From Paracoccus sp. MKU1 (GTDB taxonomy: Bacteria > Pseudomonadota > Alphaproteobacteria > Rhodobacterales > Rhodobacteraceae), in contig NZ_LLWQ01000196.1 of assembly GCF_001447385.1 (NCBI RefSeq), forward strand, positions 1 through 64,000: DNA of 64,000 bases, written 5' to 3'. The notes beneath the pieces were generated by a model, which ran no database searches, had not been told where the DNA came from, and saw only the letters and a program-made list of their open reading frames with translations. The position numbers and the translations under genes were made by a program. Below are positions 44,254 to 53,140 of this stretch, piece by piece (positions within the stretch are counted from its first letter, which is position 1; each line of letters begins with the position of its first letter).

Positions 44254-45441
44254 ATGCCGACCGAAGACAGCCTGTTCTCGCGCCGCGACATCATGCGCCT
44301 GTCGGCGCTGCTGACGGCCTCGGGCGCCCTGCCCTTCCTGCGCGCCCGCGCCGCCCGCGCCCAGGACCCCGACGAGCCGGTCCGCATCGGCTACCTGCCG
44401 ATCACCGACGCCACGCCGCTGCTGGTCGCCCATGGCAGGGGCTTCTTCGAGGCCGAGGGGCTGAAGGTCGAAAAGCCCGTGATGTTCCGCGGCTGGTCGC
44501 AGATCGTCGAGGCCTTCCTGGCCGGCCAGGTCAATGTCGTGCACCTGCTGTCGCCGATCACCGTCTGGGCGCGCTATGGCAGCCAGACCCCGGCCAAGGT
44601 GGTGGCCTGGAACCACACCTCGGGCTCGGCGCTGACGGCGGCGAACGACATCGGCTCGGTCGCGGATCTGGGCGGCAAGACCGTGGCGATCCCCTATTGG
44701 TATTCGATCCACAATGTCGTCTTGCAGCGGCTGCTGCGGGAAAACGGGCTGAAGCCGGTGACCTCGGGCACGCCCGCCGCGGATGAGGTGGCGTTGTCGC
44801 TGATGTCGCCCGCCGACATGGTGCCGGCGCTGGCCGCCGGGCAGATCGCCGGCTATATCGTCGCCGAGCCCTTCAACGCCGCGGCCGAGATCAACGGCAT
44901 CGGCAAGGTGCTGCGCTTTACCGGCGACGTGTGGCGCGACCATGCCTGCTGCCTGGTGTTCATGCACGAGGACCATCTGACCAACCGCCCGGAATGGTCG
45001 CAGAAAGTGGTGAACGCCATGGTCAAGGCCCAGCTCTGGACCCGCGACAACCGGGCCGAGACGGCGCAGCTGCTGTCCTCGGCCGATGCGCAGAAATACA
45101 CGCCCCACAGCCCCGAGATCCTGGCCCGGGTGCTGACGCCCTCGGAGGCCGACATCCAGGGCTATGTGGAAAGCGGCGCCATCCGTCATCCCGACTGGCG
45201 CGACCGGCGCATCGACTTCCAGCCCTATCCCTTCCCCTCCTATACGGAGGAGCTGGTGCGGATGCTGAAGGACACCCAGGTCGCGGGCGAGCGCGGCTTC
45301 CTCGACGCGCTGGAGCCGGGCTTCGTCGCCGGCGACCTGGTCGACGACAGCTTCGTGCGCAAGGCGCTGGAGGGCATCGGCGGGCTGCCGGCCTTCGGCC
45401 TGGCCGAGGGCTGGACGCGGCAGGAGGTCATCGAGGCGTGA
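44254..45441 (+). CDS. ABC transporter substrate-binding protein with Tat signal (NMT1/SsuA-like)
   Basis: A 395-residue periplasmic protein exported by the Tat pathway: twin-arginine SRRDIMRLSALL at residues 9-20 and a cleavage region RAARAQ near 36. The mature NMT1/NrtA-SsuA fold includes VRIGYLPITDATPLLVAHG (about 42-60) and VAEPFNAAAEINGIG. Tat export suggests folding or cofactor/ligand loading in the cytoplasm. GGAGCC-type ribosome site upstream; its stop overlaps the permease GTG start. Ligand not determined by sequence. Confidence 0.9.
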   Translation: MPTEDSLFSRRDIMRLSALLTASGALPFLRARAARAQDPDEPVRIGYLPITDATPLLVAHGRGFFEAEGLKVEKPVMFRGWSQIVEAFLAGQVNVVHLLSPITVWARYGSQTPAKVVAWNHTSGSALTAANDIGSVADLGGKTVAIPYWYSIHNVVLQRLLRENGLKPVTSGTPAADEVALSLMSPADMVPALAAGQIAGYIVAEPFNAAAEINGIGKVLRFTGDVWRDHACCLVFMHEDHLTNRPEWSQKVVNAMVKAQLWTRDNRAETAQLLSSADAQKYTPHSPEILARVLTPSEADIQGYVESGAIRHPDWRDRRIDFQPYPFPSYTEELVRMLKDTQVAGERGFLDALEPGFVAGDLVDDSFVRKALEGIGGLPAFGLAEGWTRQEVIEA

Positions 45442-46223
45442 CCGGAACGCAAGCCGCAGCGCAGGGCCGCCCGGCGCGGCTGGGCGCCCTGTTCCTCGGC
45501 CTGGCCGGGCTTGCCCTGCTGGTCGCCGCCTGGTGGCTCGCCACCGACGTGCTGGCCGCCGAAGGCAGCTTTGCCAGGCGCTTTTCGCCGACCAGCACCT
45601 TCCCGGCGCTGATCGGGCTGCTGGGCGGGTCGGACCTGTGGACCCATGTCGCGGTCAGCCTCAAGCGGGTGCTGGTCGGGCTGGCGGCGGCGCTGCTGGT
45701 GGGCGTGCCGCTGGGCCTGCTGGTGGGCGCCTCGCGGCTGGCCGAGGCGGCGACCACGCCGGCCTTCCAGTTCCTGCGCATGATCTCGCCGCTGTCCTGG
45801 ATGCCGGTGGCGGTGATGCTGTTCGGCGTGGGCGACAAGCCGATCTATTTCCTGCTGGCCTTTGCCGCGGTCTGGCCGATCCTGCTGAACACCGCCGCCG
45901 GCGTGCGGCAGCTGAACCCGCAATGGCTGCTTCTGTCGAAAAGCCTGGCCGCGACGGGGTGGGAGACGCTGTCGCGGGTGATCCTGCCCGGCGTGCTGGG
46001 TCAGGTGGTGACCGGGCTGCGCCTGGCCATCGGCATCAGCTGGATCGTGCTGGTGCCCTGCGAGATGCTGGGCGTGCAGGCGGGCCTGGGCTATTTCATC
46101 CTCGATACCCGCGACCGGCTGGCCTATGACCAGTTGATGGCCGTGGTGCTGGTGATCGGCGTGATCGGCTATCTGCTGGACAGCCTGGCCCGCGCCGTGA
46201 TCCGTCGCGTGGGGCCGGCGTGA
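45438..46223 (+). CDS. ABC transporter permease (SsuC/TauC type)
   Basis: A 261-residue inner-membrane permease with six predicted helices. The GTG start overlaps the binding-protein stop (GTGA). The EAA loop appears as SLAATGWETLSRVILPGVLGQVV (about 171-193), and the C-terminus is typical of the NrtB/SsuC branch. Last gene of the operon; only 25 bases separate it from the convergent nnrS gene. Confidence 0.94.
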   Translation: MTGTQAAAQGRPARLGALFLGLAGLALLVAAWWLATDVLAAEGSFARRFSPTSTFPALIGLLGGSDLWTHVAVSLKRVLVGLAAALLVGVPLGLLVGASRLAEAATTPAFQFLRMISPLSWMPVAVMLFGVGDKPIYFLLAFAAVWPILLNTAAGVRQLNPQWLLLSKSLAATGWETLSRVILPGVLGQVVTGLRLAIGISWIVLVPCEMLGVQAGLGYFILDTRDRLAYDQLMAVVLVIGVIGYLLDSLARAVIRRVGPA

Positions 46224-46248
46224 GGGTCGCGGCGGATCGGCCGCCCCG

Positions 46249-47409
46249 TCAAGGCCGGCTGCGCGCGCTCAGGACCGGTCTCGGGATCGGCCCCCGCAAT
46301 GCCCGGCGGAAGTCCCACAGGAAAAGCGCCCATCCCGCCATCCAGCACAATGTCGCAAGGGGCAGCAGCACCGTGTAACCGCTCGCGCCGGCGCAGCACA
46401 TCAGCAGGCGGGTCAGCACCGACAGGTTGACCAGGCAAAAGGCGCCGCCGAGCCGGCGCGACACGCAAAGCCGTGTCCCCTGCCGGACCATGGCCGCCCG
46501 CGCCATGATCGCAAGCATCATCGTGCCCATGGCCCCCATGGTGAGGGCGTGCAGGGCCGTCGCGGCATCGAGACCGAGCGGCAGAACCTGCGACATGCCC
46601 GCCAGGATCAGCCCAAGCGGCAGCCAGAGCCAGGCCAGATGCAAAAGCAGCAGCGCCGGATAGCGGGCGCTGCGCCAGCTCCGCCAGGCCAGAATGCGGG
46701 CCAGTTGCAGCAGCCCCGAGACGACGAGAAGCGCCCCGGCAAGCCCGGGCGTCCCAAACGCCGCCATGGCCGCCAGCAAGGCCAGCAAGGCGGCGGCCGC
46801 CAGCCAGCGCGGGTCGGCGAAGGGCGGATCGTCCGGGGATGCCGCGAGCCGATGGCGGGTGAAGGCGGCAACGGCGCGGCCGCCGACAAGGCTGATCAGC
46901 AGCGCAAAGAACAGCGGCGCCAATTGCGGCGCGCCGCCTTGGGCCACGGCACCGAAACCGCCCGTCGCGCCTGTTGCGAGGCAGCCGAGAACGAAGGGGG
47001 CAAGCGCAAGCGGCATCTTGCGCCAGGCCTTGGCCCTTGCGACCTGCTGCGAAAGCAGGCCGCCCAGGACGACGAAATAGGCCGCGCCGGCAATGGAGCC
47101 CCATGGCGGGGGCATTTCAAGGGCAAAGGCCAGCCGCCCGGCGAACCATAGCGCCACCATGATCGCGGTTGTGGCGGGCGCGACCCGCGGCCGCCCCGTC
47201 CATGCCGGCAGCGCGGTCAGCAGATAGCCCCCGACGGCCGCCCCGCCCATGCCGAACAGCAACTCGTGCCGGTGCCACGAGACCGGGTCGGCGACCAGCC
47301 CCGAGGGCGCCAGCCAGGCTGACGGCACCAGAACCGCCCATAGCCCGGCGAGAAGGAACAGCGGGCGATGCGGCGCCAGCCACAGCTCTTGGGTCGGATA
47401 GCAAAGCAT
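46249..47409 (-). CDS. nnrS: NnrS-family haem/copper membrane protein
   Basis: A polytopic membrane protein with about 12 helices of the NnrS family. Conserved His-bearing stretches include WHRHELLFGMGGAAVGGYLL near the N-terminus (likely haem/copper ligands) and HALTMGAMGTMMLAIMARA near residue 315. NnrS was found in Rhodobacter as a haem/copper protein linked to nitrite and nitric-oxide metabolism, protecting against nitrosative stress. From the ATG at 47409 it has 386 residues; an ATG at 47490 gives 413, and neither has a good ribosome site. No denitrification genes adjoin it. Confidence 0.85.
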   Translation of the reverse strand: MLCYPTQELWLAPHRPLFLLAGLWAVLVPSAWLAPSGLVADPVSWHRHELLFGMGGAAVGGYLLTALPAWTGRPRVAPATTAIMVALWFAGRLAFALEMPPPWGSIAGAAYFVVLGGLLSQQVARAKAWRKMPLALAPFVLGCLATGATGGFGAVAQGGAPQLAPLFFALLISLVGGRAVAAFTRHRLAASPDDPPFADPRWLAAAALLALLAAMAAFGTPGLAGALLVVSGLLQLARILAWRSWRSARYPALLLLHLAWLWLPLGLILAGMSQVLPLGLDAATALHALTMGAMGTMMLAIMARAAMVRQGTRLCVSRRLGGAFCLVNLSVLTRLLMCCAGASGYTVLLPLATLCWMAGWALFLWDFRRALRGPIPRPVLSARSRP

Positions 47410-47557
47410 CGGCGGCCGGCATGGTTGCGTGAAGGCATGGGCGAGCCATCCCGGTTCCTGATCTGCATGCCGGCAGGGAGCCTTGTCCATGGGCGACAGG
47501 CATCCGCCGGCATGCCAGGACCTTTTGTCGCAAACCGCGGCCCGGCGGGGCACGGGA

Positions 47558-49609
47558 TTACCGGCGCCGGCGCCGTGCCATGCGCCCCTGACGCGCAAGG
47601 CCGTGCGGCGCGTTGTCCGTCGCCTCCTGACGCCGCGGCAGCGCCACCTCTTCCGCAAGCTTGGGAAACGGATCGACCCGGTTCGGCAGGGCCATGGCGT
47701 CCACGAAAAGCTGCTGGAAATGCGGCTCCAGCGCGGTCTCGATCTTTTCGATGCGCCGAACCGTCCGCTCGATCTCGCGCCGGTGGCCACGGTTGAGCAG
47801 CGCCATCATCGCACCGGTTCCGGCGGCGTTGCCGACGGCCCGGACCTCGGACAGCGCGCAATCGGGGATCAGCCCCAGCACCATGGCATATTTCGGGTCG
47901 ATGAACGCGCCGAAGGCGCCGGCCAGACGGATCGTGTCCACCTGGGTCACGCCCTGCTTTTCCATCAGCAACCGGATGCCGGCGTAAAGCGCCGCCTTGG
48001 CAAGCTGGACGGCGCGCAGGTCGTTTTGCGTGACGGCAATGCGGGGCTGGCCCTCATGCAGCAGGTAAGCGAAGGTGCGGCCGTTCGCGACGATGCGCGG
48101 GCTGCGCGAGGCCAGCGTGCCGTCGATGGCACCGTCCGCCGAGACGATGCCGGAAAGATACATCTCGGCCACCGCCTCGATGATCGCCGAGCCGCAGATG
48201 CCGGTAACGCCGAGCCTTGCCGCATCCGCGCCGAAACCCGGCTCGTCGGACCACAGCTCGGAGCCGATGATGCGCAAGCGCGGCTCCAGCGTCTCGCGGT
48301 CGATCCTGACCCGCTCGATGGCGCCGGGGGCGGCGCGCTGGCCGCAGGAGATCTCCGCGCCCTCGAAGGCCGGGCCGGTGGGCGACGAGGCGGCGACGAT
48401 CCGGCCGCTATTGCCCAGCACGATCTCGGCATTGGTGCCGATATCGACCAGAAGCATCATCCGGCCCTGGCGGTGCGGCCCCTCGGCCAGCGTGGCACCG
48501 GCGGCATCCGCCCCGACATGGCCGGCGATGCAGGGCAGCAGATAGGCCCGCGCGCCCGCATTGGCCCGCAGGCCGAGTTCGGCCGCCGTCGTGTGAACCG
48601 CGCCGGACACGGCCAGCGCGAAGGGCGCCTGGCCCAGCTCGGTCGGGTCGATGCCCAGGAACAGGTGATGCATGATCGGGTTGGCGACGAAAACCGTGTC
48701 GAGGATGTCGCCGGCATCGACGCCGCCCTGGGCGCAGGCCCGGCCGATCAGCCCGTTGACGGCCTCGCGCACCGCCCGGGTCATCGCCTCGCACCCGTCC
48801 GGGTTCATCATCACATAGGAAACGCGGCTCATCAGATCCTCGCCGAAGCGGATCTGCGGGTTCGCGGCGCCCGCGGATGCGACCACGCGGCCCGACAGCA
48901 GCGAAACCAGGTGCAGCGCGATGGTGGTGGAGCCGATGTCGCAGGCGATGCCGTAAGCCTGGTTGTGCAGGCCCGGCCAGAGGGCGAGGATTTCGGGACG
49001 CTCCGCCTCCTCGTCCTGATGGATGGCGACGGTGACGCCCCAGTTGTCCTTGCGCAGCATCTTCTGCACCTGCGGCATCAGCCGCAGCGGCACGGCCGGG
49101 TCGCGGATGCCCCAGTCGCGGGCCAACGCCGCCTTCAGCCGGTCCAGATCGCCCAGCGGCTGCTGCATGTCGGGCTGGTCCACCTCGACATAGCAGAGCC
49201 TGACCGCCGGCTCGCGCCGGATGGTGCGGTCGCTGGCGGCCTTGCGGATCACCTGCGCGTCGACGACCGTATCCTGCGGCACGTCGATCACCAGATCGCC
49301 CCGGATGGTGGCCGAACAAGCCAGCCGCCTGCCTTCCGGCAGGCCGCGGATGCGGTCGTATCGCGCCTCCTTCTCGCCCCTGGGCGAGATGTGGTCCCGG
49401 GACGAGGTGATGCCGAACTTGGCAAAACGGCCTTCCTGCACCGCGATCTGGCAGCGCCCGCAGGTGCCGCGGCCGCCGCAGACGCTTTCGACAGGAACGC
49501 CCAGCTGGCGCGCGGCCTCCATGAGACCGGTGCCGACCGGAAAGCGCCCGCGCTTGCCGGAGGGCATGAACAGGACCAGCGGGTCCTTGGGGCCGGAGGG
49601 GGCGGCCAT
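47558..49609 (-). CDS. Reductive activator of corrinoid proteins (RACo-type, ASKHA/DUF4445 with 2Fe-2S ferredoxin domain)
   Basis: A 683-residue cytosolic protein. Residues about 35-105 form a [2Fe-2S] ferredoxin domain (Cys44, Cys50, Cys53, Cys98). A linker then leads to an ASKHA-type ATPase (DUF4445; about 215-600) with DIGSTTIAL and LLVDIGTNAEIVLG phosphate loops and GICGSAIIE. RACo-type proteins use ATP to reduce Co(II) corrinoid back to active Co(I). The start at 49609 is 16 bases after the methyltransferase stop. C-terminal 60 residues are basic and less conserved. It is the last gene of the minus-strand corrinoid operon. Confidence 0.93.
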   Translation of the reverse strand: MAAPSGPKDPLVLFMPSGKRGRFPVGTGLMEAARQLGVPVESVCGGRGTCGRCQIAVQEGRFAKFGITSSRDHISPRGEKEARYDRIRGLPEGRRLACSATIRGDLVIDVPQDTVVDAQVIRKAASDRTIRREPAVRLCYVEVDQPDMQQPLGDLDRLKAALARDWGIRDPAVPLRLMPQVQKMLRKDNWGVTVAIHQDEEAERPEILALWPGLHNQAYGIACDIGSTTIALHLVSLLSGRVVASAGAANPQIRFGEDLMSRVSYVMMNPDGCEAMTRAVREAVNGLIGRACAQGGVDAGDILDTVFVANPIMHHLFLGIDPTELGQAPFALAVSGAVHTTAAELGLRANAGARAYLLPCIAGHVGADAAGATLAEGPHRQGRMMLLVDIGTNAEIVLGNSGRIVAASSPTGPAFEGAEISCGQRAAPGAIERVRIDRETLEPRLRIIGSELWSDEPGFGADAARLGVTGICGSAIIEAVAEMYLSGIVSADGAIDGTLASRSPRIVANGRTFAYLLHEGQPRIAVTQNDLRAVQLAKAALYAGIRLLMEKQGVTQVDTIRLAGAFGAFIDPKYAMVLGLIPDCALSEVRAVGNAAGTGAMMALLNRGHRREIERTVRRIEKIETALEPHFQQLFVDAMALPNRVDPFPKLAEEVALPRRQEATDNAPHGLARQGRMARRRRR

Positions 49610-49625
49610 GGCGTCCCCGCCGCCT

Positions 49626-50576
49626 TCAGCCCTGCGCGCCCAGACGCGCGGCGCGGCCGCCGCGCCGGCGCGCGCCGGCCTCCGGCGATGCCGCGGCGGG
49701 GGTCGCGTGTTCGCCCGGCTTGAAATCCTTATAGGTGCGGATCCAGGTCGCACAGTCCCTGTCAGCCCCGGCAAGCACGTCGGCGGCGCGCACGGCCTCC
49801 ATTTCCTGCGGGCGGCAGGGGTTCATGATGGCGCTGGTCATGCCCGCGCCGATCACCATGGGGATGAAGCCGGCATTGATGCCGTGGCGATGCGGCAGGC
49901 CGAAAGAGATGTTGGACAGGCCGCAGGTCGTGTTCACCTGCAATTCCTCGCGCAGCCGGCGCAGCAGCGCAAAGACCTGGCGGCCCGCATCGCCCAGCGC
50001 GCCGATCGGCATCACCAGGGGATCGACCACCACGTCCTCGGGCCTGATGCCGTGATCCATGGCGCGCTGCACGATCTTTTTCGCCACCGCGAATCGCACG
50101 TCCGGGTCCATGGAAATGCCGGTCTCGTCGTTCGAGATGGCGACGACCGGGACGTCGTATTTCCGCGCCAGCGGCAGGATCGCCTCCAGCTTTTCCTCCT
50201 CGCCGGTGACCGAATTGATGAGCGGCCGGCCCTTGGCGACCTTCAGCCCGGCCTCGATGGCCGCCGTGACCGAGGAATCGATGGCCAGCGGGACGTCCAC
50301 CAGATCCTGCACGATCTGGAGCGTCCGGACCATCAGCCCCGGCTCGGTCGCGTTGGGATCGACGGCGGTGACGCCGGCGTTGATGTCCAGCATGGTCGCG
50401 CCCGCCGCCACCTGTTCCAGCGCATCCTTGCGCACGGTGTCGAAATTGCCCTCGACCATCTCGGCGGCGAGCTTCTTGCGCCCGGTCGGGTTGATGCGCT
50501 CGCCGATGACGCAGAACGGCCGGTCGAAGCCGATGGCGATTTCCCGTGTCGCCGAGGCGACGATGGTGCGGGTCAT
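49626..50576 (-). CDS. Methyltetrahydrofolate:corrinoid methyltransferase (pterin-binding, MtgA-like)
   Basis: A 316-residue TIM-barrel pterin-binding enzyme: GERINPTGRKKLA (about 25-37), LDINAGVTAVDP, LAIDSS and the pterin-site GLSNISFGLP. Such enzymes move a methyl group between methyl-cobalamin and tetrahydrofolate; MtgA of Desulfitobacterium makes methyl-THF from glycine betaine-derived methyl groups. GGAGGA precedes the ATG. 31 bases after metF, so cotranscribed. The C-terminal 35 residues are Ala/Arg/Gly-rich and beyond the family norm. Confidence 0.92.
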   Translation of the reverse strand: MTRTIVASATREIAIGFDRPFCVIGERINPTGRKKLAAEMVEGNFDTVRKDALEQVAAGATMLDINAGVTAVDPNATEPGLMVRTLQIVQDLVDVPLAIDSSVTAAIEAGLKVAKGRPLINSVTGEEEKLEAILPLARKYDVPVVAISNDETGISMDPDVRFAVAKKIVQRAMDHGIRPEDVVVDPLVMPIGALGDAGRQVFALLRRLREELQVNTTCGLSNISFGLPHRHGINAGFIPMVIGAGMTSAIMNPCRPQEMEAVRAADVLAGADRDCATWIRTYKDFKPGEHATPAAASPEAGARRRGGRAARLGAQG

Positions 50577-50607
50577 GGATCTGTCCTCCGGGATGGATGG
50601 GGCTGTT

Positions 50608-51726
50608 TCATGGGATGGTTTTCGCCGGCTGGGGCGCCGCCTGCGCCTCGCGCAGGATCTGCTGCGGCGTCTCCGGCCGGGGGTCGTGGAGAATGCGGTC
50701 GAGCCGGCCGACCACAAGCGCGTCGTCGGCCCTCGGCTCGGGCCGCCACGGCTTGCGGCCTTTCAGGATGCCGGATTCGTGGACGATCTCGGCGACATAT
50801 TCCTCCTGCCGGTAGGCCATGACGTGGATGCCCGCGACGCCGGCGATCTCCTTGACCTCGTCGATGATGTCGATGCAGAGCCGCTTGCCCTCGCGCTTCT
50901 GGTCGGCGGCGCCTTCCAGCCGCGCGATCACCGCATCGGGAATGTGCACGCCGGGCACATTGGCGCGCATCCAGCGCGCGGTCCGGGCCGAGGTCAGCGG
51001 CCCGACGCCGCACAGGATGAAGCAGCGCTCATGCAGGCCCAGGTCGCGGACGCGGGCCATGTAGCCGCGGAACATCGGCACGTCGAAGCAATACTGGCTT
51101 TGCACGAATTGCGCGCCGGCGGCGATCTTCTTGGCCAGCCGCAGCGGCCGGAAGTCGTAGGGCGGCGCGAAGGGGTTGATCGCCGCGCCCAGGAACATCG
51201 CGGGCGGGGTGGTCAGCTTGCGGCCCGACAGGAACGTCCCTTCGTCGCGCATGCTGCGCACGGTTTCCAGAAGCGACATGCAGTCGAGGTCGAAGACCGG
51301 CTTGGCGCCGGGCTGGTCGCCGGCCTGCACGCCGTCGCCGGTCAGGCACAGCACGTTCTGCACCCCCATGGCGGCCGCGCCCAGCACGTCGCCCTGGATG
51401 GCGATGCGGTTCCGGTCCCGGCAGGAGATCTGGTAGATCGGCGCATAGCCCATTCGCGTCAGCAGCGCGCAGATCCCGACCGAGGACATGTGGCAATTGG
51501 CGCCCGAGGCATCGACGGCGTTGATGCCGTCCACCCAGCCGTCGAATATAGCGGCGCGTTCATAGACGTCCTCGGGGTCGGCGCTGTCGGGCGGGTTCAG
51601 CTCGGTGGTGACGGCGAATTCGCCGCGCCGCAGCACCCGCTCCAGCCGCCCGCGCGAGGAATGGCCCGGCAAGGGGTCCAGCGGCAGGTGCGCGCCCGCC
51701 GGGTTCTCGTCCCGTTGCTGGGTCAT
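50608..51726 (-). CDS. metF: Methylenetetrahydrofolate reductase (MetF family)
   Basis: A 372-residue FAD-dependent reductase/oxidase interconverting methyl- and methylene-tetrahydrofolate. Family motifs: VTTELNPPDSADP (about 42-54), NAVDASGANCHMSS, CRDRNRIAIQGD and LTGDGV; substrate-site FVQSQYCFD near 235. Longer than typical bacterial MetF (about 300), with a C-terminal extension. Its ATG overlaps the stop of the MetV-like gene (ATGA), matching MetF-MetV partnerships in acetogens. Here it most likely oxidises methyl-THF from demethylation. Confidence 0.93.
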   Translation of the reverse strand: MTQQRDENPAGAHLPLDPLPGHSSRGRLERVLRRGEFAVTTELNPPDSADPEDVYERAAIFDGWVDGINAVDASGANCHMSSVGICALLTRMGYAPIYQISCRDRNRIAIQGDVLGAAAMGVQNVLCLTGDGVQAGDQPGAKPVFDLDCMSLLETVRSMRDEGTFLSGRKLTTPPAMFLGAAINPFAPPYDFRPLRLAKKIAAGAQFVQSQYCFDVPMFRGYMARVRDLGLHERCFILCGVGPLTSARTARWMRANVPGVHIPDAVIARLEGAADQKREGKRLCIDIIDEVKEIAGVAGIHVMAYRQEEYVAEIVHESGILKGRKPWRPEPRADDALVVGRLDRILHDPRPETPQQILREAQAAPQPAKTIP

Positions 51727-52304
51727 GCCGCTTCTCCGCTGCGCGATCTGTCGCGCTCGGCTGCGGCATTCGCGGTCACGCGCAGCCAGGAGGAGGAGGA
51801 GGCGAGAAGCGATTGATCGACCGGCTTTTGCACCTGCAATATGGCGTCGCCCTGGACCATCCGGCGCGAGCCCTCCCAGGCCTTGACCCAGACGCAGGGC
51901 ATGTCGGGCCTGACCTCGCAATGGCCGCTGGCCCGGACGCCGCCGCAGGGGCCGTTGCGCAACTGCTTGGGGCAGTTCATCGGGCAGGACATGCCGGTCG
52001 AGGACAGGATGCATTGTCCGCACATCCGGCAGTCGAACAGAAGGCCCTTGACGGTCTTTTCGACGAAGCGGACCGGCCTTTCGGCGCGCGAATATCCCAG
52101 CGCGTTCCAGAGCGGATGCAGCCGCAGGAAGATGTCGGCGAAAATGCCGTAGAACCATTCGAGGCCGCGCGCATGGCGCACCGACCACAGCCGCAGCGCA
52201 TAGCGCCGCCGCGCCCGCCGGGCCGAGGCGGGCCTGGGCGCCGCCGCCGCGGCCGGCCGCTTTCCGGCCGCCGGGATCGTCGCGATAGCGGTTTCCTCAG
52301 CCAT
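51723..52304 (-). CDS. MetV-like methylenetetrahydrofolate reductase C-terminal (Cys-rich) protein
   Basis: A 193-residue protein of the MTHFR C-terminal family. Its core has clustered cysteines: CRMCGQC, CPMNCPKQL, NGPCGGV and GHCEV plus MPCVWV, a zinc- or Fe-S-binding region like MetV, the electron-transferring partner of MetF. An Ala/Pro/Arg-rich N-terminus (about 1-50) precedes it. The start is uncertain: ATG 52304 has GGGA near, and ATG 52373 would add 23 residues. It overlaps metF by four bases and follows the DUF1638 gene by 153 bases, in the same operon direction. Confidence 0.85.
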   Translation of the reverse strand: MAEETAIATIPAAGKRPAAAAAPRPASARRARRRYALRLWSVRHARGLEWFYGIFADIFLRLHPLWNALGYSRAERPVRFVEKTVKGLLFDCRMCGQCILSSTGMSCPMNCPKQLRNGPCGGVRASGHCEVRPDMPCVWVKAWEGSRRMVQGDAILQVQKPVDQSLLASSSSWLRVTANAAAERDRSRSGEAA

Positions 52305-52457
52305 TCCCTGTCCCGCCTGCGTCACCGAGCGCCGCCCGCCCCGATCTCCGTTTCGCCAATGGATCACGATCATCTCCCCCTGTATCCGGAAGCATCGCCG
52401 AATGAGCCTGCGTCCCGCTTGCCGACGCGCGACGGCGACCGTTTCAAAAGCGACGCG

Positions 52458-53132
52458 TCATGTTTCCGGCCGCGCCGCCGCGCGCGCCAGCGCAGGCCCC
52501 AGATCGCCGTAGAAGGTGACGCGCTTTTCATAGGCGAGGCCCAGCATGGCCGCCGCGTTCCTGGCCACCCGCTCCAGCGCGGCATCCTCGGTCTGGGCCA
52601 GATAGACGACCTTCTGGTAATTGGCGAAGAAGTCCCGCGCCAGTTCGGGATGGCGGTCGAGGCCCAGCGGCCGGGTAAAGAACGCATCGAACTGGCGGCA
52701 AAGGAAATCCGTCATGTAGAACGAGGTCACGTCGGCCTCCGCCAGCGCGGCGAAGGCGGCCATGCCCTGGTAGAGGGCAAAGCAATGCGGCCCCTCCAGC
52801 CGTTCGACGCCTTGCCTTTCCAGCACCTTGTCCAGCATGCCGCCGCTGCCGCAATCGGCATAGCCGACGAAGATGTGCCGGTAGCCCTGGGCTTTCGCCT
52901 TCCCGATCGCCGCATCGACGGCGGCGGCAATGCGCTGGGGCTGGAAATGCAGCTCGGCCGGCAGGCATTTCAGCACCAGATGCGTCAGGCCCAGCCTTTC
53001 CCTGATCGCCAAGATCTCGCGCGCCAGCATACCGCAGGCGATGACGAGAACCTGCCGGGGCATCGGAGGGCCGCATGGCGGCGCCGGGATGGGATCCTCC
53101 GTCGGCCCTGCCGCGTGCCGCCGCCTGCCCAT
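52458..53132 (-). CDS. DUF1638 protein associated with corrinoid methyltransferases
   Basis: A 224-residue cytosolic protein. The DUF1638 core runs from about residue 25 (QVLVIACGMLAREI) to the end, with the signature FVGYADCGSGGMLD (about 90-103) holding a Cys-Gly motif, and a His/Cys-containing GPHCFALYQ. DUF1638 genes nearly always neighbour corrinoid-dependent methyltransferases; biochemical role unknown, perhaps cofactor handling. The ATG at 53132 has GAGG upstream inside the corrinoid-protein gene, suggesting coupling; an internal ATG at 53063 would drop the less conserved 23 residues. Confidence 0.82.
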   Translation of the reverse strand: MGRRRHAAGPTEDPIPAPPCGPPMPRQVLVIACGMLAREILAIRERLGLTHLVLKCLPAELHFQPQRIAAAVDAAIGKAKAQGYRHIFVGYADCGSGGMLDKVLERQGVERLEGPHCFALYQGMAAFAALAEADVTSFYMTDFLCRQFDAFFTRPLGLDRHPELARDFFANYQKVVYLAQTEDAALERVARNAAAMLGLAYEKRVTFYGDLGPALARAAARPET

Positions 53133-53140
53133 GTCATGCC

